Below the pieces are notes generated by a model. It saw nothing but the letters and a program-made list of their open reading frames with translations, did no database searches and was not told the origin of the DNA. A program made the translations under genes and the position numbers. Shown piece by piece: positions 34,564-43,629 of a stretch of DNA of 64,000 nt. Source of the DNA: Collinsella sp. (GTDB lineage Bacteria > Actinomycetota > Coriobacteriia > Coriobacteriales > Coriobacteriaceae); assembly GCA_019414245.1 (NCBI GenBank), contig DXMK01000007.1, positions 248,001-312,000 on the forward strand, read 5' to 3'. Each line of letters begins with the position of its first letter. The stretch's first letter is position 1.

Positions 34564-35117
34564 TGGCTGAGTTCCCGAGCGTTACCGTCGATCTTTCCGA
34601 GCAGCTCGAGTTTCCTGGTGATTCGTATCCGCTGACCGGTAAGGTCGACGTCGCCACCTACATGGTGGGCGAGAAGGAGTATCAGCTACAGGACGGCATC
34701 GACTACGACGTTGTCTTTACCAATGCCGGTACCGGTGTCTTGCTCACGGGCATGGTCCGCGCGCACGCCACCGGCGAGTGCGACCGTTGCCTGGAGCCCG
34801 CCTCGTTTGATATCGCCGGCGAGATCGAGGAGTTCTACCTCTTTGAGGAGCCCGAGGATCCCGAGGCCTACGAGGACGGCTACGAGCTCCTGGGTGAGGA
34901 CCGCATCGTCGATCTGGGTGAGCCCATCAACGACGCGGTCGTTATGGACACGCCGTTTGTCGTTCTGTGCAAGCCCGATTGCCGCGGTCTGTGCCCCACT
35001 TGCGGTTGCAATCTCAACGTCGAGCAATGCGATTGCGCCGCCCAGGCAGAGGCAGAATGGGTCGCTGCCACGGAAAATCCATTTGCAGCATTGAAGAATC
35101 TCAAGCTCGATGAGTAA
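34563..35117 (+). CDS. DUF177 (YceD-like) protein
   Basis: 184 aa. DUF177 proteins are typically encoded just before rpmF and are implicated in 23S rRNA or ribosome maturation. Seen: ECDRCLEPASFDIAGEIEEFYLF in the middle and the conserved C-terminal metal-type motif CKPDCRGLCPTCGCNLN with further Cys in QCDC. ATG 34563 shares one base with the preceding stop. rpmF starts 64 bases downstream. Confidence 0.88.
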   Translation: MAEFPSVTVDLSEQLEFPGDSYPLTGKVDVATYMVGEKEYQLQDGIDYDVVFTNAGTGVLLTGMVRAHATGECDRCLEPASFDIAGEIEEFYLFEEPEDPEAYEDGYELLGEDRIVDLGEPINDAVVMDTPFVVLCKPDCRGLCPTCGCNLNVEQCDCAAQAEAEWVAATENPFAALKNLKLDE

Positions 35118-35181
35118 AACTGTGGTAGTATCGCTACTTGCGCGTAATCGCCACACTGGATAGTTCATAAGGAAGGTCACT

Positions 35182-35361
35182 ATGCCCGTACCTAAACAAA
35201 AGCAGGGTCGTATCCGCACTCACACCCGTCGTTCCGCCAACATGAAGATCTCGGCTGCGGCTCAGTCCACGTGCCCCCGTTGCGGCGCTGTCAAGCTTCC
35301 GCACCACGTGTGCCCCAGCTGCGGTTTCTATAAGGACCGTGAGGTTATCGTTACCGAGTAA
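35182..35361 (+). CDS. rpmF: 50S ribosomal protein L32
   Basis: 59 aa, zinc-ribbon type L32 of the large subunit. Seen: MPVPKQKQGRIRTHTRRS start with the usual basic N-terminus, then CPRCGA ... HHVCPSCGFYKDREV with four Cys (C+ form). ATG 35182 follows GGAAGG. It sits between DUF177 and plsX as in most Gram-positives. Confidence 0.97.
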   Translation: MPVPKQKQGRIRTHTRRSANMKISAAAQSTCPRCGAVKLPHHVCPSCGFYKDREVIVTE

Positions 35362-35364
35362 CGG

Positions 35365-35370
35365 TATACT
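35365..35370 (+). promoter_or_regulatory. Possible -10 of a plsX promoter
   Basis: TATACT four bases after the rpmF stop, upstream of the leader hairpin at 35402-35431. No good -35 seen within the rpmF end. Confidence 0.35.
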
Positions 35371-35401
35371 CTGGATGCGATGCCGTTCCAAATGGAACCA
35401 C

Positions 35402-35431
35402 AATGGCCGGCTCAATGAGTCGGCCATTTTT
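35402..35431 (+). terminator. Terminator between rpmF and plsX
   Basis: AATGGCCGGCT (35402-35412) pairs with AGTCGGCCATT (35418-35428, one G-T pair), followed by a T-run. It terminates rpmF transcripts, or attenuates plsX if the TATACT at 35365 is a real promoter. Confidence 0.75.
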
Positions 35432-35448
35432 GTATAAGGAGCATGTAT

Positions 35449-36468
35449 ATGAGTAACGTTCGCGTTTGTGTAGACGTTGTGGGCGGAGACGAGAAACCTC
35501 AGGTTGTTCTCGATGGTATCGAGGCTGCACTTGCCGCCGATTCCGATATCGAGGTCTTGGCAGCTGGCCCCGCTGAAATCGTTAATCCCTTTGCTGCTTC
35601 CCATGCACGTGTTGAGGCCCTTGAGGCACCCGACGTTATCGCCATGGATGACGATCCCATTCGCGCCGTGATGACCAAGCGTAAATCGTCGATCGTGTTG
35701 TCGTGCCGCGCCATCAAGAAGGGAAATGCGGACGCGTTCTTCTCTGCCGGCTCGACCGGTGCCATGACTGCTGCCGCCACCGCCTATGTGACGCCGTTTA
35801 GATATATGGCCGAAGGCAAGAAGCAGCCGGTACGTCCCTGTCTGACCAATGCGCTACCCAATCGCGCCGGCGGTCTGACGGTGCTGTGCGATATGGGCGC
35901 CAACCCCGATGTTGAGGTGGACGATATGGTGCGCTTTGCGCAGATGGGCAGCGCCTATGCCCGCGTCGTCTTGGGCGTTGAGCATCCTCGCGTAGGTCTG
36001 CTCGCCAATGGCACCGAGGACGAGAAGGGCTCCAACTTTACCAAGGCCTGCTTCCCGGCCATGAAAGCCGCCGTTCCCGGCTTTGTTGGTAACTGCGAGG
36101 GAACGGACATCACCTCAGGTAACTTCGATGTCGTCGTTGCCGATGGCATGTCGGGCAACATCGCGCTTAAGGCCACCGAAGGCGCTGCCAAGTTTTTGCT
36201 GCAGGAGCTCAAGGGTGCCTTTATGTCTTCGCTCGGCACCAAGATTGCCGCGCTGCTCATCAAAAAGCAGATGCGCGAGATCAAAGCCAAGCTTTCGGGC
36301 GACGCCAAGGGCGGCGCGATTCTTTTGGGCCTGCGCGGCGTGGTCCTGATCGGCCATGGTGCCACCTCGGTCGAGGCTGTTAAAAACGGTACGCTTGCGG
36401 CGGCCGAAGCCGTGCGCGCCGGGCTGGTCGAGAATGTCGCCAACTCTATGGATGGTATCGTTTTATAA
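35449..36468 (+). CDS. plsX: Phosphate acyltransferase PlsX
   Basis: Converts acyl-ACP to acyl-phosphate for phosphatidic acid synthesis; peripheral to the membrane; 339 aa. ATG 35449 (AAGGA upstream) preferred over an ATG two codons earlier. Seen: VRVCVDVVGGDEKPQVVL opening, SAGSTGAMTAAATAYVTPF, LCDMGANPDVE, LANGTEDEKGSNFTK and VEGTDITSG-like EGTDITSGNFDVVVADG. Together with fakA, acpP and rpmF it links lipid synthesis with ribosome genes. Confidence 0.94.
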   Translation: MSNVRVCVDVVGGDEKPQVVLDGIEAALAADSDIEVLAAGPAEIVNPFAASHARVEALEAPDVIAMDDDPIRAVMTKRKSSIVLSCRAIKKGNADAFFSAGSTGAMTAAATAYVTPFRYMAEGKKQPVRPCLTNALPNRAGGLTVLCDMGANPDVEVDDMVRFAQMGSAYARVVLGVEHPRVGLLANGTEDEKGSNFTKACFPAMKAAVPGFVGNCEGTDITSGNFDVVVADGMSGNIALKATEGAAKFLLQELKGAFMSSLGTKIAALLIKKQMREIKAKLSGDAKGGAILLGLRGVVLIGHGATSVEAVKNGTLAAAEAVRAGLVENVANSMDGIVL

Positions 36469-36515
36469 GAGCGAGTTAGAGCGCTGTTATGTGCTTCGCG
36501 GTGCACGCCGTGGGG

Positions 36516-36521
36516 TAGAAT
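36516..36521 (+). promoter_or_regulatory. Probable -10 of the acpP promoter
   Basis: TAGAAT, with a poor TGCTTC-like -35 about 18 bases upstream. The 22-bp palindrome starts 13 bases downstream, i.e. in the initially transcribed region. Confidence 0.45.
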
Positions 36522-36534
36522 CAGAACCGTGTCT

Positions 36535-36556
36535 TGGTACCGCCCGGGCGGTACCA
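36535..36556. promoter_or_regulatory. 22-bp perfect palindrome between promoter and acpP
   Basis: TGGTACCGCCC followed directly by its reverse complement, so every position pairs. It ends in ATTCTTTTGG, a weak T-tract. It could be a terminator/attenuator or, given its perfect dyad with no spacer, an operator for a fatty-acid regulator. It does not match the FapR consensus. Confidence 0.6.
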
Positions 36557-36592
36557 TTCTTTTGGTATTCATGCACTATGAGAGGAAGCGCT

Positions 36593-36835
36593 ATGGACCG
36601 CTCCGAAATCTTCGACAAGATCGCCGAGGTCGCTGCTGACGTTCTGGGCGTCGATGTTGCCGAAATTAGCGAGGAGACCACCTTTGACGACCTCGATGCC
36701 AACTCGCTCGAGCGCCTGCAGCTGGTTACGGCTATCGAGGACGAGTTCAACCTCGAGATCGATGACGAGACCCTGCTCTCGCTCAACTCTGTCGCCGACG
36801 CCGTCGACGCTATCGAAGCTGCCAAGGAGGCCTAA
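36593..36835 (+). CDS. acpP: Acyl carrier protein
   Basis: 80-aa acidic carrier of growing acyl chains. ATG 36593 with AGAGGA six bases upstream. Seen: four-helix ACP layout with attachment Ser38 in DLDANSLERLQLVTAIEDEF; the usual D-S-L is N-S-L here. Separated from rnc by 3 bases, with the rnc ribosome-binding site inside its last codons. Confidence 0.94.
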   Translation: MDRSEIFDKIAEVAADVLGVDVAEISEETTFDDLDANSLERLQLVTAIEDEFNLEIDDETLLSLNSVADAVDAIEAAKEA

Positions 36836-36838
36836 GTC

Positions 36839-37564
36839 TTGGCTTTATCCGACCGACTTACGCGCGCCCAGGAAATCCTGGGCCACGAGTTCAACAATAA
36901 GGTGCTGCTGCGCGCGGCCCTTACGCATCCCTCGGCAGTCGAGGGCCAGCCGGTTTCTGCCAGCTATGAGCGCCTTGAGTTCTTGGGCGATTCCATTTTG
37001 GGCGCTGTGGTCGCACGCTCCCTGTTTGAGTCCTATCCGGAGTTTGACGAGGGCAAGCTCACACGCTTGAAGGTGTCGCTTGTCTCGGGCGCTACGCTGT
37101 CCGAGGTTTCTCACGAGCTGGGCATCGACGACATCATCATCTTTGGTGCCTCCGAGACCGGTACCGGTGCGCGCGGCCTGCATTCGGCCCTCGAGAACGT
37201 CTACGAGTCGCTCGTGGGAGCGCTGTACCTGGATGCCGGCTGGGATGCCGCGGCGGAGTTCATTCACCGTACGCTTAAGCCGCATTTGGCTTCCGAGCGC
37301 GCCGAGCATCCCGCGAACCCCAAGTCGTTTTTGCAGGAGTGCGTGCAAGCCGACGGTCACGAGCCCCCGGCGTATAAGCTGGTTGGCTCCGAGGGCCCGG
37401 CGCATGCGCCCACCTTTACCGCCGTGGTGCTCATCGATGGCATTCGCCAGGGTCGCGGCACCGGTTCCTCTAAGAAGGAAGCCGAGGGAGCCGCCGCGCT
37501 CGAAGCGCTCGACCGCATGGGTTACACCACCAACGGCGTGATTCTGAACAAGAAGCACGTGTAA
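36839..37564 (+). CDS. rnc: Ribonuclease III
   Basis: Double-strand-specific endonuclease for rRNA processing and mRNA decay, 241 aa. TTG start at 36839, 8 bases after AAGGAGG. Seen: the catalytic signature ERLEFLGDSILG (44-55), second acidic site in LENVYESLVGALYLDAG, then a double-stranded-RNA-binding domain (about 160-235) with GSSKKEAEGAAALEAL. acpP-rnc-smc order is conserved. Confidence 0.95.
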   Translation: MALSDRLTRAQEILGHEFNNKVLLRAALTHPSAVEGQPVSASYERLEFLGDSILGAVVARSLFESYPEFDEGKLTRLKVSLVSGATLSEVSHELGIDDIIIFGASETGTGARGLHSALENVYESLVGALYLDAGWDAAAEFIHRTLKPHLASERAEHPANPKSFLQECVQADGHEPPAYKLVGSEGPAHAPTFTAVVLIDGIRQGRGTGSSKKEAEGAAALEALDRMGYTTNGVILNKKHV

Positions 37565-37574
37565 GCGAGGAACC

Positions 37575-40500
37575 GTGTATCTCAAGTCCCTCACGCTCAA
37601 AGGGTTCAAGTCGTTTGCCGACCGCGCCCATATGACGTTTGAGCCGGGCCTGACCGTCATCGTCGGTCCCAACGGCTCGGGAAAATCGAACATCTCCGAC
37701 TCAATTCTGTGGGTCCTGGGCGAGCAGAGCGCCAAGCAGCTGCGCGGCCAGGCCATGGAGGACGTCATCTTCTCGGGCTCGTCAGCGCGCAAGCCGGTGG
37801 GTGTCGCCGAGGTCACGCTGGTGCTCGATAACTCGGACCATATGCTGCCCGTCGATTTTGACGAAGTCGCCATCACCCGTCGCATGTATCGCTCGGGCGA
37901 AAGCGAGTACCTCATCAACTCGAGTCCGTGCCGCCTGATGGACATTCAGGACATCCTGCACGATTCGGGCCTGGGCAAGGATACGCATTCCATCATCAGC
38001 CAGGGCAAGCTCGACGCCATTTTGCAGAGCCGCCCCGAGGAGCGCCGCGCCCTCATCGAGGAGGCCGCCAGCATCTCCAAGCACAAGCGCCGCAAGGAGC
38101 GTGCGCTCAAAAAGATTAAGTCGATGGACGAGCATCTGACGCGTGCCCGCGACATCAATAAGGAAATCGCCCGTCAGCTGCGACCACTGGAGCGTCAGGT
38201 CGATCGCGCGCGCAAGTACAAAGAGCTGTCCTCGCGCGCGAACGAACTTACGCAGATGCTGGCCGTCGACGAGCTTCGTTCGCTGCAGTCGCAGTGGAAC
38301 GACCTGGAGAGCCGCTCTAAGGAGGGCGCCGCCGAACTTGAGCTTGCGCAATACCGCCTGGGTGAAAAGGAGCGCGAGCTCGAGAAGCTCCAAGTTATGC
38401 TCGAGGAAAAAGGCCTGTTTGTGGGCGATCTGGGCGAGCAACGCCGCCATATGCAAGATGTGGTCGGTCGCATTAACTCAGACATGCGTCTGCTCGAGGA
38501 AAAGGGCCATAACATGGTGTCGCGCCTGTCCGACATGCGCGGGCAGATTTCGAGCTCCGAGCATCAGCGTCGTCGTGTGGTCGAGGAGCTCGAGGACGCA
38601 CGTGCTCAGCTCGAGGAAGTGACCGGCGCGCATATGCAGGTCCAGGAGGACGTTGACGCCGCTGGTCCTGCCGCCGCCGAGCTCCACGAGCGGCGCGTTG
38701 CGCTCGACAATCAGATTTCGCAGCTTACGCGCGAGCAGCGCGATGTGCAGCGCGTTGCCGATAATGCTGCGCTCGAGCTCGCCAAGGTGAAGGATTCGCT
38801 TTCCAATGCCGAGGTCGAGGACAACATGTATGCCTCGCGCCTGGAGCAGATCGATGAACAGCTCGAGGAGGTGACGGCCTCGCTCGAGAGCCGTCGCGAC
38901 CGCGCCGAGGAGCTTGAGGGCGCTCTTGAGGAGGCGCGCCAGGCTCAGGTCGATGCGCGTGAGGCCACCGAGGTCGCCCGTGCGGCCCTGAAGGACTTGC
39001 GTAATCGTGAGAGCGAGGCGCGCAACAAGTTATCCGAGGTGCGCTCGGAGCTTGCCAGCCAAAAGAAGCTTGATGCGCGCATGGCCGACAGCTCGCCGCT
39101 CGTGAGCCGTCTGGTGGGTGCGCTGGGCGATGACGTAACGGGTCGCCTGGGCGATGTGCTCGAAGCCCCGCGCGAGCTTGAGGGCCTGGTTGAGCAATTG
39201 CTCGCCGGCGATATCGATGCGCTTCTGTTCGACGATACGTCCGCGCTTGAGCGTGCCGGTCGTGCGGCTCTGGACCAAAAGAAGGCCTCGGGCGAAGCAC
39301 TGCTGGTGGCGCGCGACGTGAGCGGCTCTACCGCCGCTGAGGGCGCTGCCGGTATCCGCCTGGTTGATCGTCTGTCCGTGCGCGCAGGCTACGGACCCGT
39401 CGTCGAGGCGCTGCTCGGCGGCTATTACGTGGTCGATGACTTGGCTGCCGCGCTGTTGGCGCCGGTCGTTGACGGTGTGACCTATGTGACTCCCGATGGC
39501 GCCCGCGTAAGCTGTGGCGGCCTGGTGCGCGTGGGCCTCGATGCTGGCGAGGCCTCGGGTGCTCTGGAGCGTAAGCGTCGCATTCGCGAGCTGGAGGGGC
39601 TTGAGCCCGATCTGGCTGCCGTGTTTGAGCAGGTGTCGGATCAGGTCGTCGAGGCCAATGCGGCCGTCGAAGAGGCGCGTGCCGCTGAGGGCGATGCCGC
39701 CGGCGAGATCGCCCGTCTTGAAGGCGAGCGCCGCTCGCTGCTCTCCGAGATCGGCCGCTTGGAGCAAAGCGCCAACAATGCCGAGGTCGAGCGCGTGCGC
39801 ATCTCCAAGCGCCGCGAGCAGGCCTCCGAGGCCGTTCGCGCTTCGCGCCCGCGCGTGGACGAGCTCACCCGTTCGCGTGACGAGGCTCGCGCGCAGGCAA
39901 GCGATCTGGGCTTGCAGATTGCCGAGGCCAACGACGAACTCGACCGCGTTCGCCGTGACGATTCCGAGGCTGCCGGCAAGCTCGCCGACGCCAAGGTTCG
40001 CCTAGCCCAGACGAGCGAACGCCTGCGTTCGCTGAAGGGCCGCGTGCCCGACCTGGAGCATCGTCTTGAGGGCATCGACCGTCGTATACGCGGAACACGC
40101 CAGGCCTCGCGCTCGCTCGAGCTGCTGCGCCTGCGCGTCGACCCCATGCACGAGTGCTATTCGGCCTTGCTGGAGCGTGCCTCGGATTGGGCTGCGCGTC
40201 TGCGTGACCAGGCTTCGCTCGAGGAGGCGGACTCTGCTTCGCTCAAGAAGACCATCGAGGATGCCAAGGCAGAGGTTGCCCGCGCTAAGGAGCGAGTCGA
40301 TACCGCTTCCGCCACGCAAAACGAGTTCAAGGTCGCGCGTGGTAAGCTCGAGGTGCAGGTAGAAGCCGCCATTAAGGCCATTACCGCCGATGGCACCACG
40401 GTACTCGAGGAAGCACTCATGCTTCCGGCGCCCACGGACCGCGATGCCGCCGAGCGTGAACTCAACCAGCTTGTGCGCCAGATCAACAACCTTGGTCCCG

Positions 40501-41111
40501 TTAACCAAGTTGCCATGGAGGAGTACGAGCAGCTCAAGCGCCGCGCCGACTACATCGAGGAGCAGCTGGCCGATCTGGAGAGCGCGCGCAAGGCGCTCAC
40601 CAAGATCACCGTGGCTATCGACCGTAAGATGCGCAAGGCGTTCCTGGTGACGTTTGAGAAGGTCGACGCGAACTTCCGCGAGATCTTCGCTATGCTCTTC
40701 CCGGGCGGCCAGGCTCATCTGGAGATGACCGATCCCGAGCATCCTGCCGAGACGGGTATCGAGGTCGTGGCGCAGCCGCGCGGCAAGCGCATCACCAAGA
40801 TGATGCTCATGTCGGGCGGCGAGAAGAGCCTGACGGCGCTCGCCCTGCTCTTTGCCGTGTATCGCACGCGCACGGTGCCGTTCTATGTACTGGACGAGGT
40901 CGAGGCGGCGCTCGACGACGCCAACCTGTCCAAGCTCATCGGCGCGCTCGATGTGTTGCGTTCCGATACGCAGCTCTTGGTTATCTCGCATCAGCGCCGT
41001 ACTATGGAGGATGCTGACGTCCTCTACGGCGTCTCGATGCAAGCCGACGGCGTCAGTCGCGTCGTCTCGCAAAAACTCGATCGCGAAACCGGAAAGGTCG
41101 TGAATGCATAA
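37575..41111 (+). CDS. smc: Chromosome segregation protein SMC
   Basis: ATPase that compacts and segregates the chromosome with ScpA/ScpB; 1178 aa. GTG start. Seen: N-terminal head with Walker A GPNGSGKSN (31-39), two long coiled coils (about 170-490 and 680-1000), hinge domain around 500-670 (LGDDVTGRLGDVLEAP ... GGYYVVDD), and C-terminal head with ABC signature MSGGEKSLTALALLFA (from 1079) and Walker B FYVLDEVEAALDD near 1103. The stop shares a base with ftsY. Confidence 0.96.
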   Translation: MYLKSLTLKGFKSFADRAHMTFEPGLTVIVGPNGSGKSNISDSILWVLGEQSAKQLRGQAMEDVIFSGSSARKPVGVAEVTLVLDNSDHMLPVDFDEVAITRRMYRSGESEYLINSSPCRLMDIQDILHDSGLGKDTHSIISQGKLDAILQSRPEERRALIEEAASISKHKRRKERALKKIKSMDEHLTRARDINKEIARQLRPLERQVDRARKYKELSSRANELTQMLAVDELRSLQSQWNDLESRSKEGAAELELAQYRLGEKERELEKLQVMLEEKGLFVGDLGEQRRHMQDVVGRINSDMRLLEEKGHNMVSRLSDMRGQISSSEHQRRRVVEELEDARAQLEEVTGAHMQVQEDVDAAGPAAAELHERRVALDNQISQLTREQRDVQRVADNAALELAKVKDSLSNAEVEDNMYASRLEQIDEQLEEVTASLESRRDRAEELEGALEEARQAQVDAREATEVARAALKDLRNRESEARNKLSEVRSELASQKKLDARMADSSPLVSRLVGALGDDVTGRLGDVLEAPRELEGLVEQLLAGDIDALLFDDTSALERAGRAALDQKKASGEALLVARDVSGSTAAEGAAGIRLVDRLSVRAGYGPVVEALLGGYYVVDDLAAALLAPVVDGVTYVTPDGARVSCGGLVRVGLDAGEASGALERKRRIRELEGLEPDLAAVFEQVSDQVVEANAAVEEARAAEGDAAGEIARLEGERRSLLSEIGRLEQSANNAEVERVRISKRREQASEAVRASRPRVDELTRSRDEARAQASDLGLQIAEANDELDRVRRDDSEAAGKLADAKVRLAQTSERLRSLKGRVPDLEHRLEGIDRRIRGTRQASRSLELLRLRVDPMHECYSALLERASDWAARLRDQASLEEADSASLKKTIEDAKAEVARAKERVDTASATQNEFKVARGKLEVQVEAAIKAITADGTTVLEEALMLPAPTDRDAAERELNQLVRQINNLGPVNQVAMEEYEQLKRRADYIEEQLADLESARKALTKITVAIDRKMRKAFLVTFEKVDANFREIFAMLFPGGQAHLEMTDPEHPAETGIEVVAQPRGKRITKMMLMSGGEKSLTALALLFAVYRTRTVPFYVLDEVEAALDDANLSKLIGALDVLRSDTQLLVISHQRRTMEDADVLYGVSMQADGVSRVVSQKLDRETGKVVNA

Positions 41112-42028
41112 TGGGATTCTTCGATGCTCTCTCGCGCGGACTTGAGCGCAGCCGCGAGGCCCTCAACGAGGTCTTTTACTTTGGCGGCGAGGTCGACGAA
41201 GATTTTTGGGAGGACCTAGAGGACACCCTCGTTATGGGTGACATGGGTGCCGAGGTCGCGATCAAGGTGTCCGATGACCTGCGCGATGCCGCGGCCAAGA
41301 AGAACCTCAAGACCGCCCCGCAGCTCCGTCGTGCCCTAGCCGAGCAGCTCGAACAGCACTTTGTGCCCATCGAGCGCGATCCGTTTTCCGATACGCCGAG
41401 CTGCGTGCTGTTTGTGGGCATCAACGGCGCCGGCAAGACCACGACAGTCGGTAAGATCGCGAGCGCCATGGCCGCCCGCGGCAAGAACGTCGTGATCGGC
41501 TCTGCCGATACGTTCCGCGCCGCCGCCATCGAACAGCTCGATGTGTGGGGCCAGCGCGCTGGCGTCCCCGTCATCAAGCGCGACCGCGGCTCCGACCCGG
41601 CAAGTGTTTGCTACGACGTGCTCGACGAGGCTGACAAGCGCGGCAGCGACCTGGTGCTTATCGATACCGCCGGCCGTCTGCACACGAGCCCTGAGCTCAT
41701 GCGCGAGCTTGCCAAGGTGGTCAATGTGACCCGTAAGCGCGCCGCCAATATGGCCGCCGGTCCCATGCCGGTTTCGGTCGTGCTTGTGATCGACGCCGCG
41801 ACGGGCCAAAACGGTCTGAACCAGGCGCTCGAGTTTAACGAGGCGCTGGGCCTGGACGGTATTATCATGACTAAGCTCGACGGCACGGCTAAGGGCGGTA
41901 TCGCCATGGCCGTGGCCGAGAAACTCAAGCTCCCGATCCTGCGCGTGGGCGTGGGCGAGCAGGTCGATGACCTGCAGGAGTTCAATGCCAAAGATTTCTG
42001 CCGCGCCCTGGTGGGCGAGTCCAATTAA
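41111..42028 (+). CDS. ftsY: Signal recognition particle receptor FtsY
   Basis: SRP receptor GTPase at the membrane, 305 aa, i.e. mainly the NG domain with only a short N-terminal segment and no acidic A domain. Seen: GINGAGKTTTVGKIA (G1), ADTFRAAAIEQL, IDTAGRLH, TKLDGTAKGG and the closing GVGEQVDDLQEF. ATG 41111 overlaps the smc stop. ffh follows by 10 bases, so receptor and particle protein are made together. Confidence 0.95.
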   Translation: MGFFDALSRGLERSREALNEVFYFGGEVDEDFWEDLEDTLVMGDMGAEVAIKVSDDLRDAAAKKNLKTAPQLRRALAEQLEQHFVPIERDPFSDTPSCVLFVGINGAGKTTTVGKIASAMAARGKNVVIGSADTFRAAAIEQLDVWGQRAGVPVIKRDRGSDPASVCYDVLDEADKRGSDLVLIDTAGRLHTSPELMRELAKVVNVTRKRAANMAAGPMPVSVVLVIDAATGQNGLNQALEFNEALGLDGIIMTKLDGTAKGGIAMAVAEKLKLPILRVGVGEQVDDLQEFNAKDFCRALVGESN

Positions 42029-42038
42029 GGAGTGACTA

Positions 42039-43514
42039 GTGTTTGATTCCCTGAGCGATCGCCTCAACGACACATTTGACCGCCTGCGCGGCAAGGGCAA
42101 GCTGACCGAGGCCGATATTACTTCGGCCATGCGCGATATTCGCATGGCACTGCTCGAGGCCGACGTCAACTTCAAGGTCGTCAAGGAGTTCGTCGCCAAG
42201 ACCAAGGAGCGCTGCATGACCGCCGAGGTCATGGAGTCGCTGTCGCCGGCGCAAAACGTCGTCAAGATCGTGCTCGACGAGCTCACCGAGATGCTTGGCT
42301 CAACCGAGAGCAAGCTCGTCTTTAGCAACCGTATTCCCAATGTCATCATGCTTGTGGGTCTGCAGGGCTCCGGTAAGACCACGGCTGCCGTAAAGCTGGC
42401 CTACCTGCTCAAGAAGCAGGGTCGCTCGCCGTTGCTCGCCGCGTGCGACGTCTACCGTCCCGCTGCTGCCGACCAGCTGGCCACGCTCGGCGGCGAGATC
42501 GGCGTGCCGGTCTTCCGCGGTGACGGCGAGCACCCGGTCGATATCGCCAAGGGCGCCATCCAGGAGGCCGTCGACCACCTGCGCGATGTGGTCATCGTCG
42601 ATACCGCCGGACGTCTTCAGATCGATGAGCAGATGATGCAGGAGGCCGTGGACATCAAGAAGGCCGTCAAGCCCGATCAGGTGCTGATGGTCGTCGATGC
42701 CATGACCGGTCAGGATATCGTCAACGTCGTCTCGACCTTCGCCGAGCGCACCGACTTTGACGGCGTGATTATCTCTAAGCTCGACGGCGACGCCCGTGGC
42801 GGCGGCGCGCTTTCCGTGCGCCAGGTGACCGGCAAGCCCATCAAGTTTGTGAGCATGGGCGAGAAGCCCGATTCGCTGGAGCCGTTCTACCCCGATCGTA
42901 TGGCCAAGCGCATTCTGGGTATGGGCGACGTTGTCGGCATTATCGAGAAGGCCCAGGAGGCGGCCGACGCCGAGCAGCTCGAGGCCGCCGAGCGCATGCT
43001 GCGCGAGGGCTTTACCATGAACGACATGCTCGACCAGATGAAGGCCGTCAAGAAGATGGGCGGCATGAAGGGCATTCTGGGCATGCTCCCCGGTGGCCAG
43101 CGTGCGCTTAACCAGATGGGTGGTAACCTGGACGAAGGTATCTTCGATAAGAACGAGGCCATCATCATGTCGATGACCAAGGAGGAGCGCCTTCGCCCCT
43201 CCATCATCAACGGCCAGCGCCGTGCCCGCATTGCCAAGGGCGCCGGCGTGACCCCCACCGAGGTCAATAGCCTTATGAAGCAGTGGGGCGAGATGAATAA
43301 GATGATGGGCCGCATGCGCACGATGGCCAATCAGGCGCAGGCCGGCGGCAAGAAGGGCAAGAAGGGTAAGAAGGGCAAAAAGATGCGCATGCCCAATATT
43401 CCCGGTCTGGATGCCATGGGGCTGGGCGGCATGGGCGGCTTGGGAACGGGCGGCCCCAAGTCCGATATGGACCTGCTGCGCCAGATGGAAGCGCAGATGC
43501 GCAACAAGAAGTAA
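42039..43514 (+). CDS. ffh: Signal recognition particle protein Ffh
   Basis: GTPase that binds signal peptides and 4.5S/6S RNA, 491 aa. GTG start. Seen: N domain, G domain with GLQGSGKTTAAVKLA, ACDVYRPAAADQL, VDTAGRLQ and SKLDGDARGG, then the Met-rich M domain (about 310-430). The tail has an unusually basic run (KKGKKGKKGKKGKK) followed by a Gly/Met-rich stretch. Last gene of the plus-strand run before a convergent gene. Confidence 0.96.
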   Translation: MFDSLSDRLNDTFDRLRGKGKLTEADITSAMRDIRMALLEADVNFKVVKEFVAKTKERCMTAEVMESLSPAQNVVKIVLDELTEMLGSTESKLVFSNRIPNVIMLVGLQGSGKTTAAVKLAYLLKKQGRSPLLAACDVYRPAAADQLATLGGEIGVPVFRGDGEHPVDIAKGAIQEAVDHLRDVVIVDTAGRLQIDEQMMQEAVDIKKAVKPDQVLMVVDAMTGQDIVNVVSTFAERTDFDGVIISKLDGDARGGGALSVRQVTGKPIKFVSMGEKPDSLEPFYPDRMAKRILGMGDVVGIIEKAQEAADAEQLEAAERMLREGFTMNDMLDQMKAVKKMGGMKGILGMLPGGQRALNQMGGNLDEGIFDKNEAIIMSMTKEERLRPSIINGQRRARIAKGAGVTPTEVNSLMKQWGEMNKMMGRMRTMANQAQAGGKKGKKGKKGKKMRMPNIPGLDAMGLGGMGGLGTGGPKSDMDLLRQMEAQMRNKK

Positions 43515-43536
43515 CGACTAGTTGAGTCGTGTATGG

Positions 43537-43572
43537 CGAAGGCCGCCTGGATGGTATTCCAGGCGGCCTTCG
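43537..43572. terminator. Bidirectional hairpin between ffh and the DUF134-NifX gene
   Basis: CGAAGGCCGCCTGG (43537-43550) pairs perfectly with CCAGGCGGCCTTCG (43559-43572), loop ATGGTATT. No T-run, but its 14-bp stem lies between two convergent genes. Confidence 0.65.
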
Positions 43573-43629
43573 TCGTTGGTGCGTTATATGTTGTGTGAGC
43601 AGACGCGTGATGGCATCGATTGCCTGCTG

